From: Burkholderia sp. Ac-20365
GTDB lineage: Bacteria; Pseudomonadota; Gammaproteobacteria; Burkholderiales; Burkholderiaceae
DNA length: 64,000 nt
Direction: 5' to 3'
NCBI RefSeq assembly: GCF_017104715.1
Contig: NZ_JAAGPI010000002.1
Coordinates: 1-64,000, forward strand
Below are positions 36,566-46,217 of this stretch, piece after piece (positions within the stretch are counted from its first letter, which is position 1; each line of letters begins with the position of its first letter). The position numbers and the translations under genes are program-made. The notes under the pieces were generated by a model. It did no database searches. It had not been told where the DNA came from and saw only the letters and a list, made by a program, of their open reading frames with translations.

Positions 36566-37102
36566 TTACCGAGCCGACGCTCCCGCGACGGCGGCGTCAA
36601 TCATGTCTCGACCGTCGAGAAAGAAATGGAGGTCAGGGAATCGGCAGACCGTGGCACATTGAAGAAACAATGCAGTGGAAAGCGTTCCGTCCACTATCTG
36701 GCTCTTCAATGTCTCGGCGGCAACTTCGACGCCGATTTCGGCCAGGCGCTGAGAAAGCAGGATATGGTTCAGCCATGGCTGGGCCACGAGTTCCGCCTGA
36801 ATGACGTCAGCAGCGCACTTTTCCCAGCTTGCGCCACTGCGCAGCGGAACAGTCCATTGCTCGGGGTATTGGCTTTCCGAGGCGGCCAAGGTTTGAAGGA
36901 AGAAGGAAAAGCGGAAGGTGCCGCGCTGGATTTTGCCTTCCACAGAACGCGACGACTCGGACAAGCCCATAGTATTCAGCGCGTCGGCAAGTTCCGCGTA
37001 GCTCACGTCCCGGCGCGCCAATGCGACCCGGATGGCGCGTGAGGCGAGTTTTGACCAAAGAGCGTCGACAGTCACTGGGTTCGCATGATTCCGCATAGCC
37101 AT
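36566..37102 (-). CDS. Tandem DUF6471 domain protein
   Basis: 178 residues with two copies of the DUF6471 helix-turn-helix-like unit: first (about 13-77) LASRAIRVALARRDVSYAEL ... EGKIQRGTFRFSFFLQTLAA; second (about 92-160) CAADVIQAELVAQP ... LKSQIVDGTLSTALFLQCATV. The single-domain relative at 26040-26330 lies on the far side of the Tn7-like/TrfA block. It is probably a DNA-binding regulator. A motif (GCGTGTAAAAAC) overlapping a GCGTGT/ACACGC inverted repeat lies 13 bases upstream of the start, the classic place for autorepression. Confidence 0.85.
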   Translation of the reverse strand: MAMRNHANPVTVDALWSKLASRAIRVALARRDVSYAELADALNTMGLSESSRSVEGKIQRGTFRFSFFLQTLAASESQYPEQWTVPLRSGASWEKCAADVIQAELVAQPWLNHILLSQRLAEIGVEVAAETLKSQIVDGTLSTALFLQCATVCRFPDLHFFLDGRDMIDAAVAGASAR

Positions 37103-37640
37103 ATACCATGAAATGCGTGTAAAAACACACGCGCACGTCGATTGTGAATGTTGCAGTGAGGTTCCGCAACCGTTGCGGCTGGACAGAATGCAGTGAGGAC
37201 TGAAGCGACGCGGTCATCGCCGTCAGCAAACGTATAACGGGCAAGGGACTATTCGCCAAGCTTACTCACGCGTACTGGTCGCGCTACGGCGATTCGTTGC
37301 AGAGCCTAGGTCGCCCGTGCAATCCGACTCTGACTTTTGCTAGTGCATTGTTTCAGGCGACCATTCGCGCACGACGCACCACCGTTCCTGCGCACGCCTT
37401 TGCAATTCACCCCGCGCCACGGCATGACGCATTTGTTTCCGAACACCGGGAGAAGTCGGTTGGCCGAGCTACTAAAAGGACTTGAAAGTCCGGATGGCCG
37501 TCGGCGGAAACGGTGGTGTAATGCTCGATTTCTCGGCGTCGGAGGCGCCGCAACGGGAACCGCGACGCTAGCTCGAACCTTGGGAAAGCCGGTATATTTG
37601 CAATCTCAAAACGCTTCAAATTACTTCCCGGGGATTACAG
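37103..37640. other. Gap upstream of the GmrSD-like gene
   Basis: 538 bases. Holds the motif at 37115-37132; no gene, tRNA or element end was recognised in the remainder. It should contain the promoter of the rightward DUF262 gene. Confidence 0.5.
37115..37132 (-). promoter_or_regulatory. Candidate autoregulatory operator of the double-DUF6471 gene
   Basis: GCGTGT-N6-ACACGC inverted repeat 13 bases upstream of the start at 37102. It contains the 12-bp GCGTGTAAAAAC that recurs in inverse orientation at 36483-36494. Confidence 0.5.
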
Positions 37641-39764
37641 GTGTCGCACACGCTCACGGCAAAAGAACAAACGCTGCAAAAAATCTTCAGCGACGAGTAT
37701 GTATTTACCATCCCGGGCTATCAGCGCCCTTACTCCTGGGGAAACGACCAGGCGCAAGAGCTCCTGGACGACTTGCTGAGTGCGCTCGACGCGTCCCCGG
37801 AACAACTTGCCGACGGTGTGCCTTACTTCCTCGGAAGCATCGTTCTCATCAAAAGCGAAACGTCGCCTGACGCCACCGTAGTCGATGGTCAACAGCGCCT
37901 GACGACATTGACGCTGCTGCTTTCAGGCATCAGAGCCACAATCAGTGACCGTGCGGTGCAAGCCGGCATCACCAAGCGTATTTACGAGCACGGCGACGTT
38001 GTCTCAGCCACCGAGGCGAGCTACCGGCTTTCATTGCGCGAGCGAGACAGAGACTTCTTCCGTCAATATGTTCAACATGAGGACGGTCTCACTAAACTCA
38101 TTGAACTCAATTCGACGCTGCCCAGTGCGCAGGCGCGCCTGCAGGCAAACGCCAAGGTTTTCATGAGCGGACTGGTGAACCTGGGAGAACCCAAGCTCAT
38201 ACGGCTCGTTCAGTTCATCATCACGCGTTGCTACCTCGTCACCGTAGCGACTCCCGACCTCGATTCGGCGTACCGCATCTTCGGTGTTCTCAACAGTCGC
38301 GGCCTGGATTTGAGCGCAACGGACATTTTGAAGGCAGAAATCATTGGGGGCATCGAATCTGGGCTTCGTGAGACGTACACGAAGAAATGGGAAGACGCCG
38401 AGGAGGACTTGGGGCGCGACGAGTTTGGCGACCTGTTCAGCCACATTCGCATGGTCTATCGCAAAGCCAAACCGCAAGGGACTTTGCTGAAGGAGTTCAA
38501 GGAGCACGTTACACAGGCGACCACGCCGCAGACCTTTGTTGACACGGTTTTGCTGCCGATGGCGCAAGCGCTTGCCGCACTCAGCGGCGCGGATTACGCA
38601 AGCACACAGCATGCGGAGCTGGTGAACGAGCATCTGCGTTGGCTCAACAAGCTGGAATTCAAGGACTGGCTGCCGCCTGCCTTGGCGTTTTACGTACGGC
38701 ATGCCGAGCAACCGGCTACGATGCTGGCTTTCTTCCGTGACCTCGAACGCCTGGCGTATTCGATGCTCGCGCGAAAAACTGGCGTCAATGGTCGTGTTGA
38801 GCGTTTTTCTGCACTGACGGGGGCTATCGAAAATGGCCAGAATCTGTTCGCCGAGGCGTCACCGCTGCAACTGTCTCCGAGCGAGCAATACGACACCTAT
38901 TCGGTGCTGAACGGCCCGCTGTATGACACCCATTCCGCACGGGCAGTGGCGCTGCTGCTTTTGCGGCTGGACCGTCTTTTGTCGGATGGCTCCGCTGTCT
39001 ACGAGCATGACGTCGTCTCGGTGGAGCACGTGATGCCCCAACAGCCCGCTCCGAACAGTCAATGGGCAACATGGGTTCCCGACACGAAAATCTATCAAAG
39101 CTGGGTGCATCGGCTTGGTAACCTTGTTCTGTTGAGTCGCAAGAAAAATAGCTCCGCGAGCAACCGCGAGTTTTCCTGGAAGAAAAATTCGTATTTCACC
39201 AAAGGGGGTGTTTGCGGTTTCGCCCTTACCACTCAGGTGCTGCAGCATCCGGAGTGGACGGCCGACGTCATGCAAAACCAGCAGACGCTGATGATGAACG
39301 TGTTCGAGACGCACTGGCGTCTGGAAGACCGAAAAAGTAAGTCGGAAATCTCAAAGGAACTGCTCGCGGAGTTGTCGTCGGATGGCGACGGCATTTACTT
39401 CGAGCTCGAAAGTGCCAAGCATGGTCTCGTCGCACTCGCGCGGAAAAGTACCAGCTCATTTACCGTTCTCGCACGGTCGCAAGCGCGGTTGGGATGGTCG
39501 GGACAGCCACACTCATATCAGCAGTTGCGAGAAAGTCTGCAAAGTCTTGGCTCCTTGCAACAGTCGTCGGACGGCTCCCATCTGGTTTTCGCGCAGGATG
39601 TGGCGTTTGTCAGTCCCAGTGCAGCATCCGCTACGGTCCTGGGTAGAACGGACAATGGGCGCAATTCATGGCGACTCAAAGGAACGTCGATTACTTATGC
39701 CGCGTGGCACGACAACCTGCCGACCAGCCAGCCGTCAGCCGAGACCGAACCAGGTGACCAGTGA
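37641..39764 (+). CDS. GmrSD-like DUF262/DUF1524 endonuclease
   Basis: 707 residues. N-terminal DUF262 (ParB-like NTPase/nickase fold) with IPGYQRPYSW (about 24-33) and VVDGQQRLTTLTLLL (about 79-93). C-terminal DUF1524 HNH-type nuclease with VEHVMPQQ (about 460-467) and HRLGNLVLLSRKKN (about 488-501). The arrangement is that of single-chain GmrSD type IV restriction enzymes, which cut DNA with modified (often glucosylated hydroxymethyl) cytosines. This complements the type I system, which such modified phage DNA can evade. The start is GTG 37641 (VSHTLTAKEQTLQKIF), the family N-terminus. Single gene, convergent with Zorya. An extra C-terminal region (about 560-707) is unassigned. Confidence 0.9.
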   Translation: MSHTLTAKEQTLQKIFSDEYVFTIPGYQRPYSWGNDQAQELLDDLLSALDASPEQLADGVPYFLGSIVLIKSETSPDATVVDGQQRLTTLTLLLSGIRATISDRAVQAGITKRIYEHGDVVSATEASYRLSLRERDRDFFRQYVQHEDGLTKLIELNSTLPSAQARLQANAKVFMSGLVNLGEPKLIRLVQFIITRCYLVTVATPDLDSAYRIFGVLNSRGLDLSATDILKAEIIGGIESGLRETYTKKWEDAEEDLGRDEFGDLFSHIRMVYRKAKPQGTLLKEFKEHVTQATTPQTFVDTVLLPMAQALAALSGADYASTQHAELVNEHLRWLNKLEFKDWLPPALAFYVRHAEQPATMLAFFRDLERLAYSMLARKTGVNGRVERFSALTGAIENGQNLFAEASPLQLSPSEQYDTYSVLNGPLYDTHSARAVALLLLRLDRLLSDGSAVYEHDVVSVEHVMPQQPAPNSQWATWVPDTKIYQSWVHRLGNLVLLSRKKNSSASNREFSWKKNSYFTKGGVCGFALTTQVLQHPEWTADVMQNQQTLMMNVFETHWRLEDRKSKSEISKELLAELSSDGDGIYFELESAKHGLVALARKSTSSFTVLARSQARLGWSGQPHSYQQLRESLQSLGSLQQSSDGSHLVFAQDVAFVSPSAASATVLGRTDNGRNSWRLKGTSITYAAWHDNLPTSQPSAETEPGDQ

Positions 39765-39905
39765 CGTTGTGATGACGTCGGTTCGCCATGAACCAGTCGG
39801 TGAAGCTCATACGGTCCGGTCACTGGACACCCGAATCTTGTCGCGCCGGCCCAAACACCGGGTCGGTGTGACGGGCGGCGCAGACGTCAAGCTCTGCCGA
39901 TAAGC

Positions 39906-39928
39906 ACCGGGGCCGAGTGAGCCCCGGT
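39906..39928. terminator. Bidirectional hairpin between GmrSD-like gene and zorD
   Basis: ACCGGGGC / GCCCCGGT, 8-bp perfect GC-rich stem with a 7-base loop, between two convergent genes. No T-run. The 280-base interval holds nothing else recognised. Confidence 0.5.
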
Positions 39929-40044
39929 CCGCTGCTACCGCAGGCTGCAAGGCGATACATTGCATAACAGCGGTCATCCATGTTCGGCAGCGAATCTGCC
40001 CACGATGCTTAAGACGGCAATATCCTGATGGTCATCTCATTGAT

Positions 40045-43000
40045 TCAATCCGCAAGGTCCGCCGACTGCCATTCGACGAAGAGCATTCGTTCGACCTCAA
40101 GCATGGTCGTTTCGTGAGTCCGAAGCAGGTCGGCGAGATACGCCTGGTCAATCAACGCTACCGAGTTCAAAACCGCGTTCTCTTGTGCCTGCGCATTGAA
40201 GAATTGATTTGTGACGCAGACTTTTTCGAACGAGACATTCGGGTGCCTGCGTCGGTAGAACGCTTCACCCGCCACAACTTCTTTTACGGCGTCCCAGCCA
40301 AGTTTCGTACCATCAATTCCACTGGTTTTGGCCTGAATTAGCTGACCTCGTGCGCCGTCGATGGCTACGATGTCGACACCATTGTCATTCGTGCCCGGTG
40401 TTCTGTAGCAGTCGAATCCACGCTTACTCCAGAGCGCGCCGACAAGACACTCGAAATGCTGCCATCCCATCCGAAGCGCCATATCGAGAGTGATGCGTTC
40501 ATCCAGGTCGCTGGCCTGTGAGTGCGGCACAACGTCTGCGATATTGAAGTCGCCCGGCGCTACGTCTCCCGCACCGTTAAGCATGTCCTCTGATAGCGCT
40601 CGCTTGTGGGCAAGCAACTGGTCAAGCTTGACATCGAACGTCGTGAAATCGTCCGCCCAAACAGTTGGGTAGTAGACGTACACCGGCTTCTTCTGATTGA
40701 TGCGGTACGCGCGGTCGGTCGCCTGGTCTTCCTTGGCGGGATTCCAGGTGCGTGAGTAGTGAACAACATGGTTCGCCGCCTGGATGTTCACGCCGAATCC
40801 AACGGCCACAGGCGAAAGCACCAAAACGCCGAAGCCCGGCGCTTCTTGAAAGGCTTTGATTCTCTTCTGCCGACTGGCGACGTGAGTCGATGACGCACTC
40901 GTGTCCCCGTTGATGATGTCGGGTCGATAGCTGAACTCGGCTTCGATGTAGTGCTGCAGAAGTCGCTGAATCTCCCGGAACTCGCAAAAGACGATTGCCT
41001 TCTCGCCCTTCGCCCTGATTTCGGAGAGCTGCTTGAGCAGCCAGTCGAGCTTCGGAGATTTCGCGCGATAGTCGCCCATCGGCTCCGGCTTGAACACGCT
41101 CAAGCCATGCACTCTCGGGTCGGTACACACCAGCCTGAGATAATGAAGCAATCCAAGGTGATTTTTGAACGGCGTCGTATGGTCGGGCTCTTTTCGCCGT
41201 TTGAAGCCATCCACCGCCTTCGCATAAAGGTTGCGCTGAACGCTAGAAATGGGGAGCCGCCGACAGTCGTCGACCACGATTTTCGGTGGGAGTCCTGTAT
41301 CGACCTCCGTCTTCAGGCGCCGGAGAATCTGGGGTGAAATGCGAGCGCGCAGCTCTTCAACACGGGACTTTTCTTCGTCGGTCTTTGCCTCAATTGGCTT
41401 GCGGTATCGCTCACCAAAATCGTTCAGTGCACCCAGCAAGCCCGGCTGCACGTAGTCGAAAAGACACCACATATCGGCCAGTGTGTTTTCGACCGGCGTG
41501 CCTGTGCAGGCAATCCTGAACGCCACGTTCTGCTTCTTGGCTGCCCGGGTCACCATTGCGGCCGGGTTCTTGATGCGCTGAGCCTCGTCGCACACCATCA
41601 ACGACCACTTCTGCGCAGCGAACGAAAACTCCAGGTCGCGCAAAGTTTCATACGTCGTCAATACCACCTTGGCATCGCCAATCCAGTTGGGCTTCAAAAA
41701 CTTCACCAGACCGTCCTCAGCCTGCAGACGCTGGTCTATCTGGCCGCGCGGTACGCGAAACTCGGCAAGGCTATCGCCATACGCAGTCAACATCGGCAAT
41801 GCGCCCGGCTGAAAAAACTTGTTGGCTTCCTCAGCCCAGTTTTCCAGCAATGAGACAGGCGCGACCACCAGCATGGGATTCATGGCGGCGTCCTGCTCCA
41901 GCAACCAGGCCATGAGCGCCAGCAACTGGAAGGTCTTGCCCAGCCCCATGTCGTCGGCAAGGATAGCGCCGCGAACCTGGTAATCGGTTTGCAGACTGAA
42001 GAGATGCTGCATCCAGGCGAGGCCTGCCTGTTGATGCGGCAGCAAGGCGAGCCCCGGGCGAATGCTTTGCGGAAGCTTCGGACTTGCTGGTACCGACTGC
42101 AGCGCCTCCCGGCGCAATTCCTCGTATTCGAGTGCCTGGATGTTTGCGCGCAGAACAAGCTGCTTTTTGGTGGCCCGTTCGCCGGACCGTTTGCGGGTTT
42201 TTTCCGGGTCAAACTGCTTACCCGATTCCAGGTCGGAAAAAAGATTCTCGAACGTGGAGATGATTTCCTTCGCATCCGATAGCGAAATAGGGTCCTTGAG
42301 CCAGCCAACGTCGAGCTTTGCCGCGCCTTTCGCGTCGGCGTCCTGTACGTCATTCTTCAGCTTCTCGATGGCCGGCTTGTTGGTAGGCACCGCTACCGGC
42401 TCGCCACCGTCTTTTGGCTGGTAAACAATGACGGGCAGGATGTTCTCAGGAAACCAACCCTCACCTTCATCCTTCTTCGTTATATACGGCGAATGGTAGG
42501 GCTTTTCCACACCAATTGATTCGATGCGCGTCGAGTAGCCTCCCAGGTCATGGACCTGAGCGTAGGAGACCAGCGTGGGAGGAGTGCGCCGTTGTGCGAG
42601 TGCAGCCGACAATTCCTTGAGGTGCTGCTCCGAATCCCCCTGCAGAGCAAGGTCGTAACCCTGCCAGGCAAGCAGCTGGTGGCCAAGCGCGAGCGACCGC
42701 GAAAGAGCCGAGACGAACGTGGAAAGCTCGTTGTCGTCGAGCCAATGCGTCTTCGAGGAGGTCGGTCCACTCGCCACGGCCGATTCGACAAGCAGGCCGA
42801 CGCGCAGTGCATAGCCCGCAGCATTGCGCTCGAACGTCGGTACAAAGCGTTCGTAGTCGAGACCGGCGTCTTCGCGAGCGCGCTCGAACTGCGACTCTTC
42901 GATGACGTCGACGGCATCCGCGCCCAGCGCCGCGTAAGGATTGAGCAAAAATGCCTGTGCCCGTGAGCCGGCGACGCGTCGTCCAGGCAAGCGCTTGATT

Positions 43001-43803
43001 TCACGAAGCACCGTCTTCACTTTCGGCGTGACCAGAACCTGGACGATTCCTTCTCGGGTCGTGATGTCGTATCGGTCACGAATCTCGCGAGCTCTGTCAA
43101 AGGTGTCGAGCCAGTCGTCTGGTGCGCCGTCGAAGGTTGGCTCGATTTCGACTACGTGGTCGTCCGCCACTTCGACCGACCGCCTCAGACCGATGTTGAG
43201 CTTTTCGGGACTCAACACCACCGAGCGGTAGAGAAAATCATCGAGTCCTGCTTCGGCTTCGAGCGCGAGCTTGCGAATTCGCCCCCAACCTTGCCGGTTG
43301 GCCAAATCAGAGCGGTCCTCGTCACCACGGCGCGAGAATGCAACCACCGCTTTGAAGAGCTTCCATTGCGCTGGGCGCATCAGCGTCTCTGCCGTGCCTT
43401 CCGACATCACCGGCCCCGTGAGAGTGCCTTGAAATTCGCGGCCACCATCGACGCGCCATCCATCTACCGCAATACCGAACTCGCGGTCGACCAGCGAATG
43501 GCCACTTCGCAGGTACGGACGGAAGTCGGTGAAAGGTGGAATTCGAAGAACGCCGCGCAGTTGCCCGTAGTCCTGCCGCTCGAGGATTTCATATACCGAC
43601 TGCCAGTCCAACAAGAAGCCGCCCTCGACCGGATTGGCGAGGCCGTCATCGATGAGCTGCGTGATGTAGCCTCCGACGAGGTCTCCGTCGACCATCGCAC
43701 CCGGGCCTTCAATTCGACGAGCCAGCACGATGCCCTTATCCGACCACTGCCGCTTCCAGGTGGCGACATCTTGCGCTTTTGCCTGCTTGAATAACTTGAA
43801 CAC
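40045..43803 (-). CDS. zorD: Zorya type I ZorD: SNF2 helicase with C-terminal Mrr-like nuclease
   Basis: Effector of Zorya, degrading invading DNA after the ZorAB membrane motor signals infection. 1252 residues. Unassigned N-terminal 550; SNF2-family helicase with Walker A DDMGLGKT (about 620-627), DEAQ box in VCDEAQRIKN (about 737) and RAYRINQKKPVYVYY-like motif VI (DRAYRINQKK); C-terminal restriction-endonuclease domain with FECLVGALWSKRGFDCYRT and GVDIVAIDG then QLIQAKTSG (about 1140-1160), carrying the D-QxK triad. Last gene of zorA-zorB-zorC-zorD, 9 bases after zorC. The order and domain fusion define type I Zorya. Confidence 0.95.
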   Translation of the reverse strand: MFKLFKQAKAQDVATWKRQWSDKGIVLARRIEGPGAMVDGDLVGGYITQLIDDGLANPVEGGFLLDWQSVYEILERQDYGQLRGVLRIPPFTDFRPYLRSGHSLVDREFGIAVDGWRVDGGREFQGTLTGPVMSEGTAETLMRPAQWKLFKAVVAFSRRGDEDRSDLANRQGWGRIRKLALEAEAGLDDFLYRSVVLSPEKLNIGLRRSVEVADDHVVEIEPTFDGAPDDWLDTFDRAREIRDRYDITTREGIVQVLVTPKVKTVLREIKRLPGRRVAGSRAQAFLLNPYAALGADAVDVIEESQFERAREDAGLDYERFVPTFERNAAGYALRVGLLVESAVASGPTSSKTHWLDDNELSTFVSALSRSLALGHQLLAWQGYDLALQGDSEQHLKELSAALAQRRTPPTLVSYAQVHDLGGYSTRIESIGVEKPYHSPYITKKDEGEGWFPENILPVIVYQPKDGGEPVAVPTNKPAIEKLKNDVQDADAKGAAKLDVGWLKDPISLSDAKEIISTFENLFSDLESGKQFDPEKTRKRSGERATKKQLVLRANIQALEYEELRREALQSVPASPKLPQSIRPGLALLPHQQAGLAWMQHLFSLQTDYQVRGAILADDMGLGKTFQLLALMAWLLEQDAAMNPMLVVAPVSLLENWAEEANKFFQPGALPMLTAYGDSLAEFRVPRGQIDQRLQAEDGLVKFLKPNWIGDAKVVLTTYETLRDLEFSFAAQKWSLMVCDEAQRIKNPAAMVTRAAKKQNVAFRIACTGTPVENTLADMWCLFDYVQPGLLGALNDFGERYRKPIEAKTDEEKSRVEELRARISPQILRRLKTEVDTGLPPKIVVDDCRRLPISSVQRNLYAKAVDGFKRRKEPDHTTPFKNHLGLLHYLRLVCTDPRVHGLSVFKPEPMGDYRAKSPKLDWLLKQLSEIRAKGEKAIVFCEFREIQRLLQHYIEAEFSYRPDIINGDTSASSTHVASRQKRIKAFQEAPGFGVLVLSPVAVGFGVNIQAANHVVHYSRTWNPAKEDQATDRAYRINQKKPVYVYYPTVWADDFTTFDVKLDQLLAHKRALSEDMLNGAGDVAPGDFNIADVVPHSQASDLDERITLDMALRMGWQHFECLVGALWSKRGFDCYRTPGTNDNGVDIVAIDGARGQLIQAKTSGIDGTKLGWDAVKEVVAGEAFYRRRHPNVSFEKVCVTNQFFNAQAQENAVLNSVALIDQAYLADLLRTHETTMLEVERMLFVEWQSADLAD

Positions 43804-43812
43804 AGTTTCGCC

Positions 43813-45507
43813 TTATCTCCACCAACCCTTGCCCGGCTTCACCTGGAAGCCCCAATCCGCGAGGACTTGACCGATACGCCCATCTTCCTCGTCTCCGCGT
43901 ACCCACAAGTTTCCGCCGAGTGCAGTCCGGTCGTCGATTTGCAGACCATGCGTTGCTGCGAATCGCTTGAGCGCGACATGCGAGTAGGATTCGTGCGTTG
44001 CAGTGTGGTTTTGCGTCGAGCGAGTGTTCTCGCGAGACGAGCCCAGACTCGTCGGCCGCGTGCGTTCGTTAGTAGCTTGGCTTCTGGTAGATGAACGTGA
44101 AGTGTCGACAGAGGGGAGAATCTGAAAACTCTCGCGAAGCGTTGCCTCGAACATATCCTCCCAGCGATTCCAGCCATGGATGCCATCCCCATGCTTGAGC
44201 CAGAGTATGCGATTCGAACGCTTGAGCGAATTCCGCTCATCTTTCCCGAGCTTCAGTGTCTGACTTGTATTAAAGGGAAGCGAACGGCTGGCGTCATAGC
44301 CATAAAGCGCGTTTCCTAGGCCACTAAACTCCACCGCGACCAGCTTGCCCATCGTCATGATGAAAGCGTTATTGGCACCAGAGGCGTCGAGTTCGCGCGT
44401 CAGGCCCTTCATTTTCCTGCGCAGCGCGACGAGGTCAGGTTCACGCGAATTACGTGCGGTTGAACCCAATGCGAACTCGATGTCGTCAATGGACTTGACA
44501 TATCGCTTCCAGAATTCCATTCGGCGACGGTCGGCGAGCCCGTCCTCTGCCAGCTTCGTAAAGAAGGTCTCGATAAATTCGAGCTTCAGCCAGTCAGAGA
44601 CCATCGTTCGAGCCGCGGGCGCGACGCCACCCCATCGTGTCGCATTTGACGGCAGCCACGGATTGCCCCACCAGGTAACAGCATGGTCGCGAAGTCTGGG
44701 ATGGAGCGGGCTGCCAGAGACCCGGGCGTATCGGTCAAGGGCCAGAATGGTCCCTCGGTCGCGGAGCACTTCGTTATGGGCCAGCAGGACGAGCAAGCGA
44801 GGTAGCAGGCTCACAAATTCGTCGTCACCGAGTTTCGTCGCGCCTTCAACCTGCGTTAGCACGAGCTGGCGCAGAAACCACGACTCTTTTCCGATTTGAA
44901 GCTGCTCGCAAATGCGGTCGATATGCGATTCGTCGCCGCGCAGCAGCTGGCTCACATAGGGAGTGCAGGGAGCTTCGCCGAAAAGTTGTCGATTCTCAAT
45001 TGCTGTGTCGACCCATGCAGGGCCTGGTCTGCTGTCCCGTATCTCACGGTTGCGGTCGTGAAGGTAATCCCGCAAAGTCAACCAGTTCTTCTTTCCGGCG
45101 GGCGCTGCTTCAGGCGCGTCCACGTCATAAGTGAAGTAGCTCTTTGCGAGCCCTTGATAGCAGCGTCGGTATGACGCGGTCCTGGTTATATAGCCGTCAA
45201 CACTGTCGAGGACACGCTGCAAGCGTGGTCGGTCCTCCATGACGCACTCACCCTGAGGGCGGTGCGGAATACATAAGCCAAAGGACAGTAGGTATGCATC
45301 GCGGAACGTGGGCACTTCCTGGCTGCTCCAGTACCGCCGGACCGCATCGAGCTGATGGTCGTGCACGGGTTCGCGGCCGCTACCTGATTTTGCACGCGCT
45401 TTCAGCTCTTCGAGAAGTGCGTCGATTTCGCCGCCCAGGCGAACCGGTTGCGTCTCCTCGATGACGGACGATTGCAGTAAGGACGCGAGGTAGTTCAGTG
45501 CATTCAT
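43813..45507 (-). CDS. zorC: Zorya type I ZorC (EH-signature protein)
   Basis: 564 residues, the EH_signature family of Zorya type I. In known systems ZorC binds DNA and works with ZorD to halt invading DNA. Seen: TWWGNPWLPSNATRWGG and the helical VSDWLKLEFIETFFTKLAED, characteristic of the EH region (about 280-330). The C-terminal tail (about 455-564) is Ser/Thr/Arg-rich, then ends in a compact domain (LKRFAATHGLQIDDRTALGG). The start overlaps the zorB stop by 4 bases, so the genes are translationally coupled. Confidence 0.92.
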   Translation of the reverse strand: MNALNYLASLLQSSVIEETQPVRLGGEIDALLEELKARAKSGSGREPVHDHQLDAVRRYWSSQEVPTFRDAYLLSFGLCIPHRPQGECVMEDRPRLQRVLDSVDGYITRTASYRRCYQGLAKSYFTYDVDAPEAAPAGKKNWLTLRDYLHDRNREIRDSRPGPAWVDTAIENRQLFGEAPCTPYVSQLLRGDESHIDRICEQLQIGKESWFLRQLVLTQVEGATKLGDDEFVSLLPRLLVLLAHNEVLRDRGTILALDRYARVSGSPLHPRLRDHAVTWWGNPWLPSNATRWGGVAPAARTMVSDWLKLEFIETFFTKLAEDGLADRRRMEFWKRYVKSIDDIEFALGSTARNSREPDLVALRRKMKGLTRELDASGANNAFIMTMGKLVAVEFSGLGNALYGYDASRSLPFNTSQTLKLGKDERNSLKRSNRILWLKHGDGIHGWNRWEDMFEATLRESFQILPSVDTSRSSTRSQATNERTRPTSLGSSRENTRSTQNHTATHESYSHVALKRFAATHGLQIDDRTALGGNLWVRGDEEDGRIGQVLADWGFQVKPGKGWWR

Positions 45508-46214
45508 CGCAGTGCGCAGTCGCCAAAGTTCCCCGATTGCACCGGGACCGCAGCTCTTTCTTCTCCAACCCCCAGGAACTCGAGACGCATCTCGACGCGG
45601 CGACTCTCCTCGTCCGTCTCCTTCGAGTCATTGAACGAATATCCGCCGACCAGGAACAGGTTACGTACGTCTTCCTTCTGGTCCTCGACGAGCAGACTCG
45701 CACCAGCCGTTGCAAACATGCTGCACAAGACCCGCTCGCTGCGTTGAAGGCTAAGGTTAAGGTTGCTCAGGTACGTACCGGTTCTATCTGTGTAGCCTTC
45801 GACAACCACGCGCTTAAGTACGCGCTTGCCCAGGTCACCGTTTGCCAAGGTCAGGATTTCAGGGACGAATTGACGCAACACGGCTTCCTGCTCGGGCGCC
45901 AGATTTGATTTCCCAAACGCGAAACGCGCACGGTCTCCAAAATCGATGACATGCCGGTCACGGTCTATCTTGATGCCGTTGTACCGCTTCGCTGCGGTTT
46001 GAAACCGGTCCAGAATAAGCTCTATGTCCTTCCGATGCTGTTCTTCACGTTTATCCCTCTCCGTTACATTCTTTGTCACGGCGAGCAAAGCGACGCCCAT
46101 GACGACGAGAAAGAGGACCATCAGCGCCGTCATCAGGTCAGCAAAGGAAATCCAGAAGGGCTTTTCCGCCTCATCGCGGCCTCCACGCTTGACGACGATT
46201 TGAGTTCCGAACAT
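45504..46214 (-). CDS. zorB: Zorya ZorB (MotB/OmpA-like peptidoglycan-binding subunit)
   Basis: Stator partner of ZorA. 236 residues: short cytoplasmic N-terminus; one transmembrane helix (about 22-47) starting FADLMTALMVLFLVVMGVAL, with D26 as the MotB-type proton-path aspartate; periplasmic OmpA-like domain (about 85-220) with VEGYTDRTGTYLSNLNLSLQ that anchors to peptidoglycan. The length and layout are typical. Three bases after zorA and overlapping zorC. Confidence 0.95.
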   Translation of the reverse strand: MFGTQIVVKRGGRDEAEKPFWISFADLMTALMVLFLVVMGVALLAVTKNVTERDKREEQHRKDIELILDRFQTAAKRYNGIKIDRDRHVIDFGDRARFAFGKSNLAPEQEAVLRQFVPEILTLANGDLGKRVLKRVVVEGYTDRTGTYLSNLNLSLQRSERVLCSMFATAGASLLVEDQKEDVRNLFLVGGYSFNDSKETDEESRRVEMRLEFLGVGEERAAVPVQSGNFGDCALR

Positions 46215-46217
46215 CGT

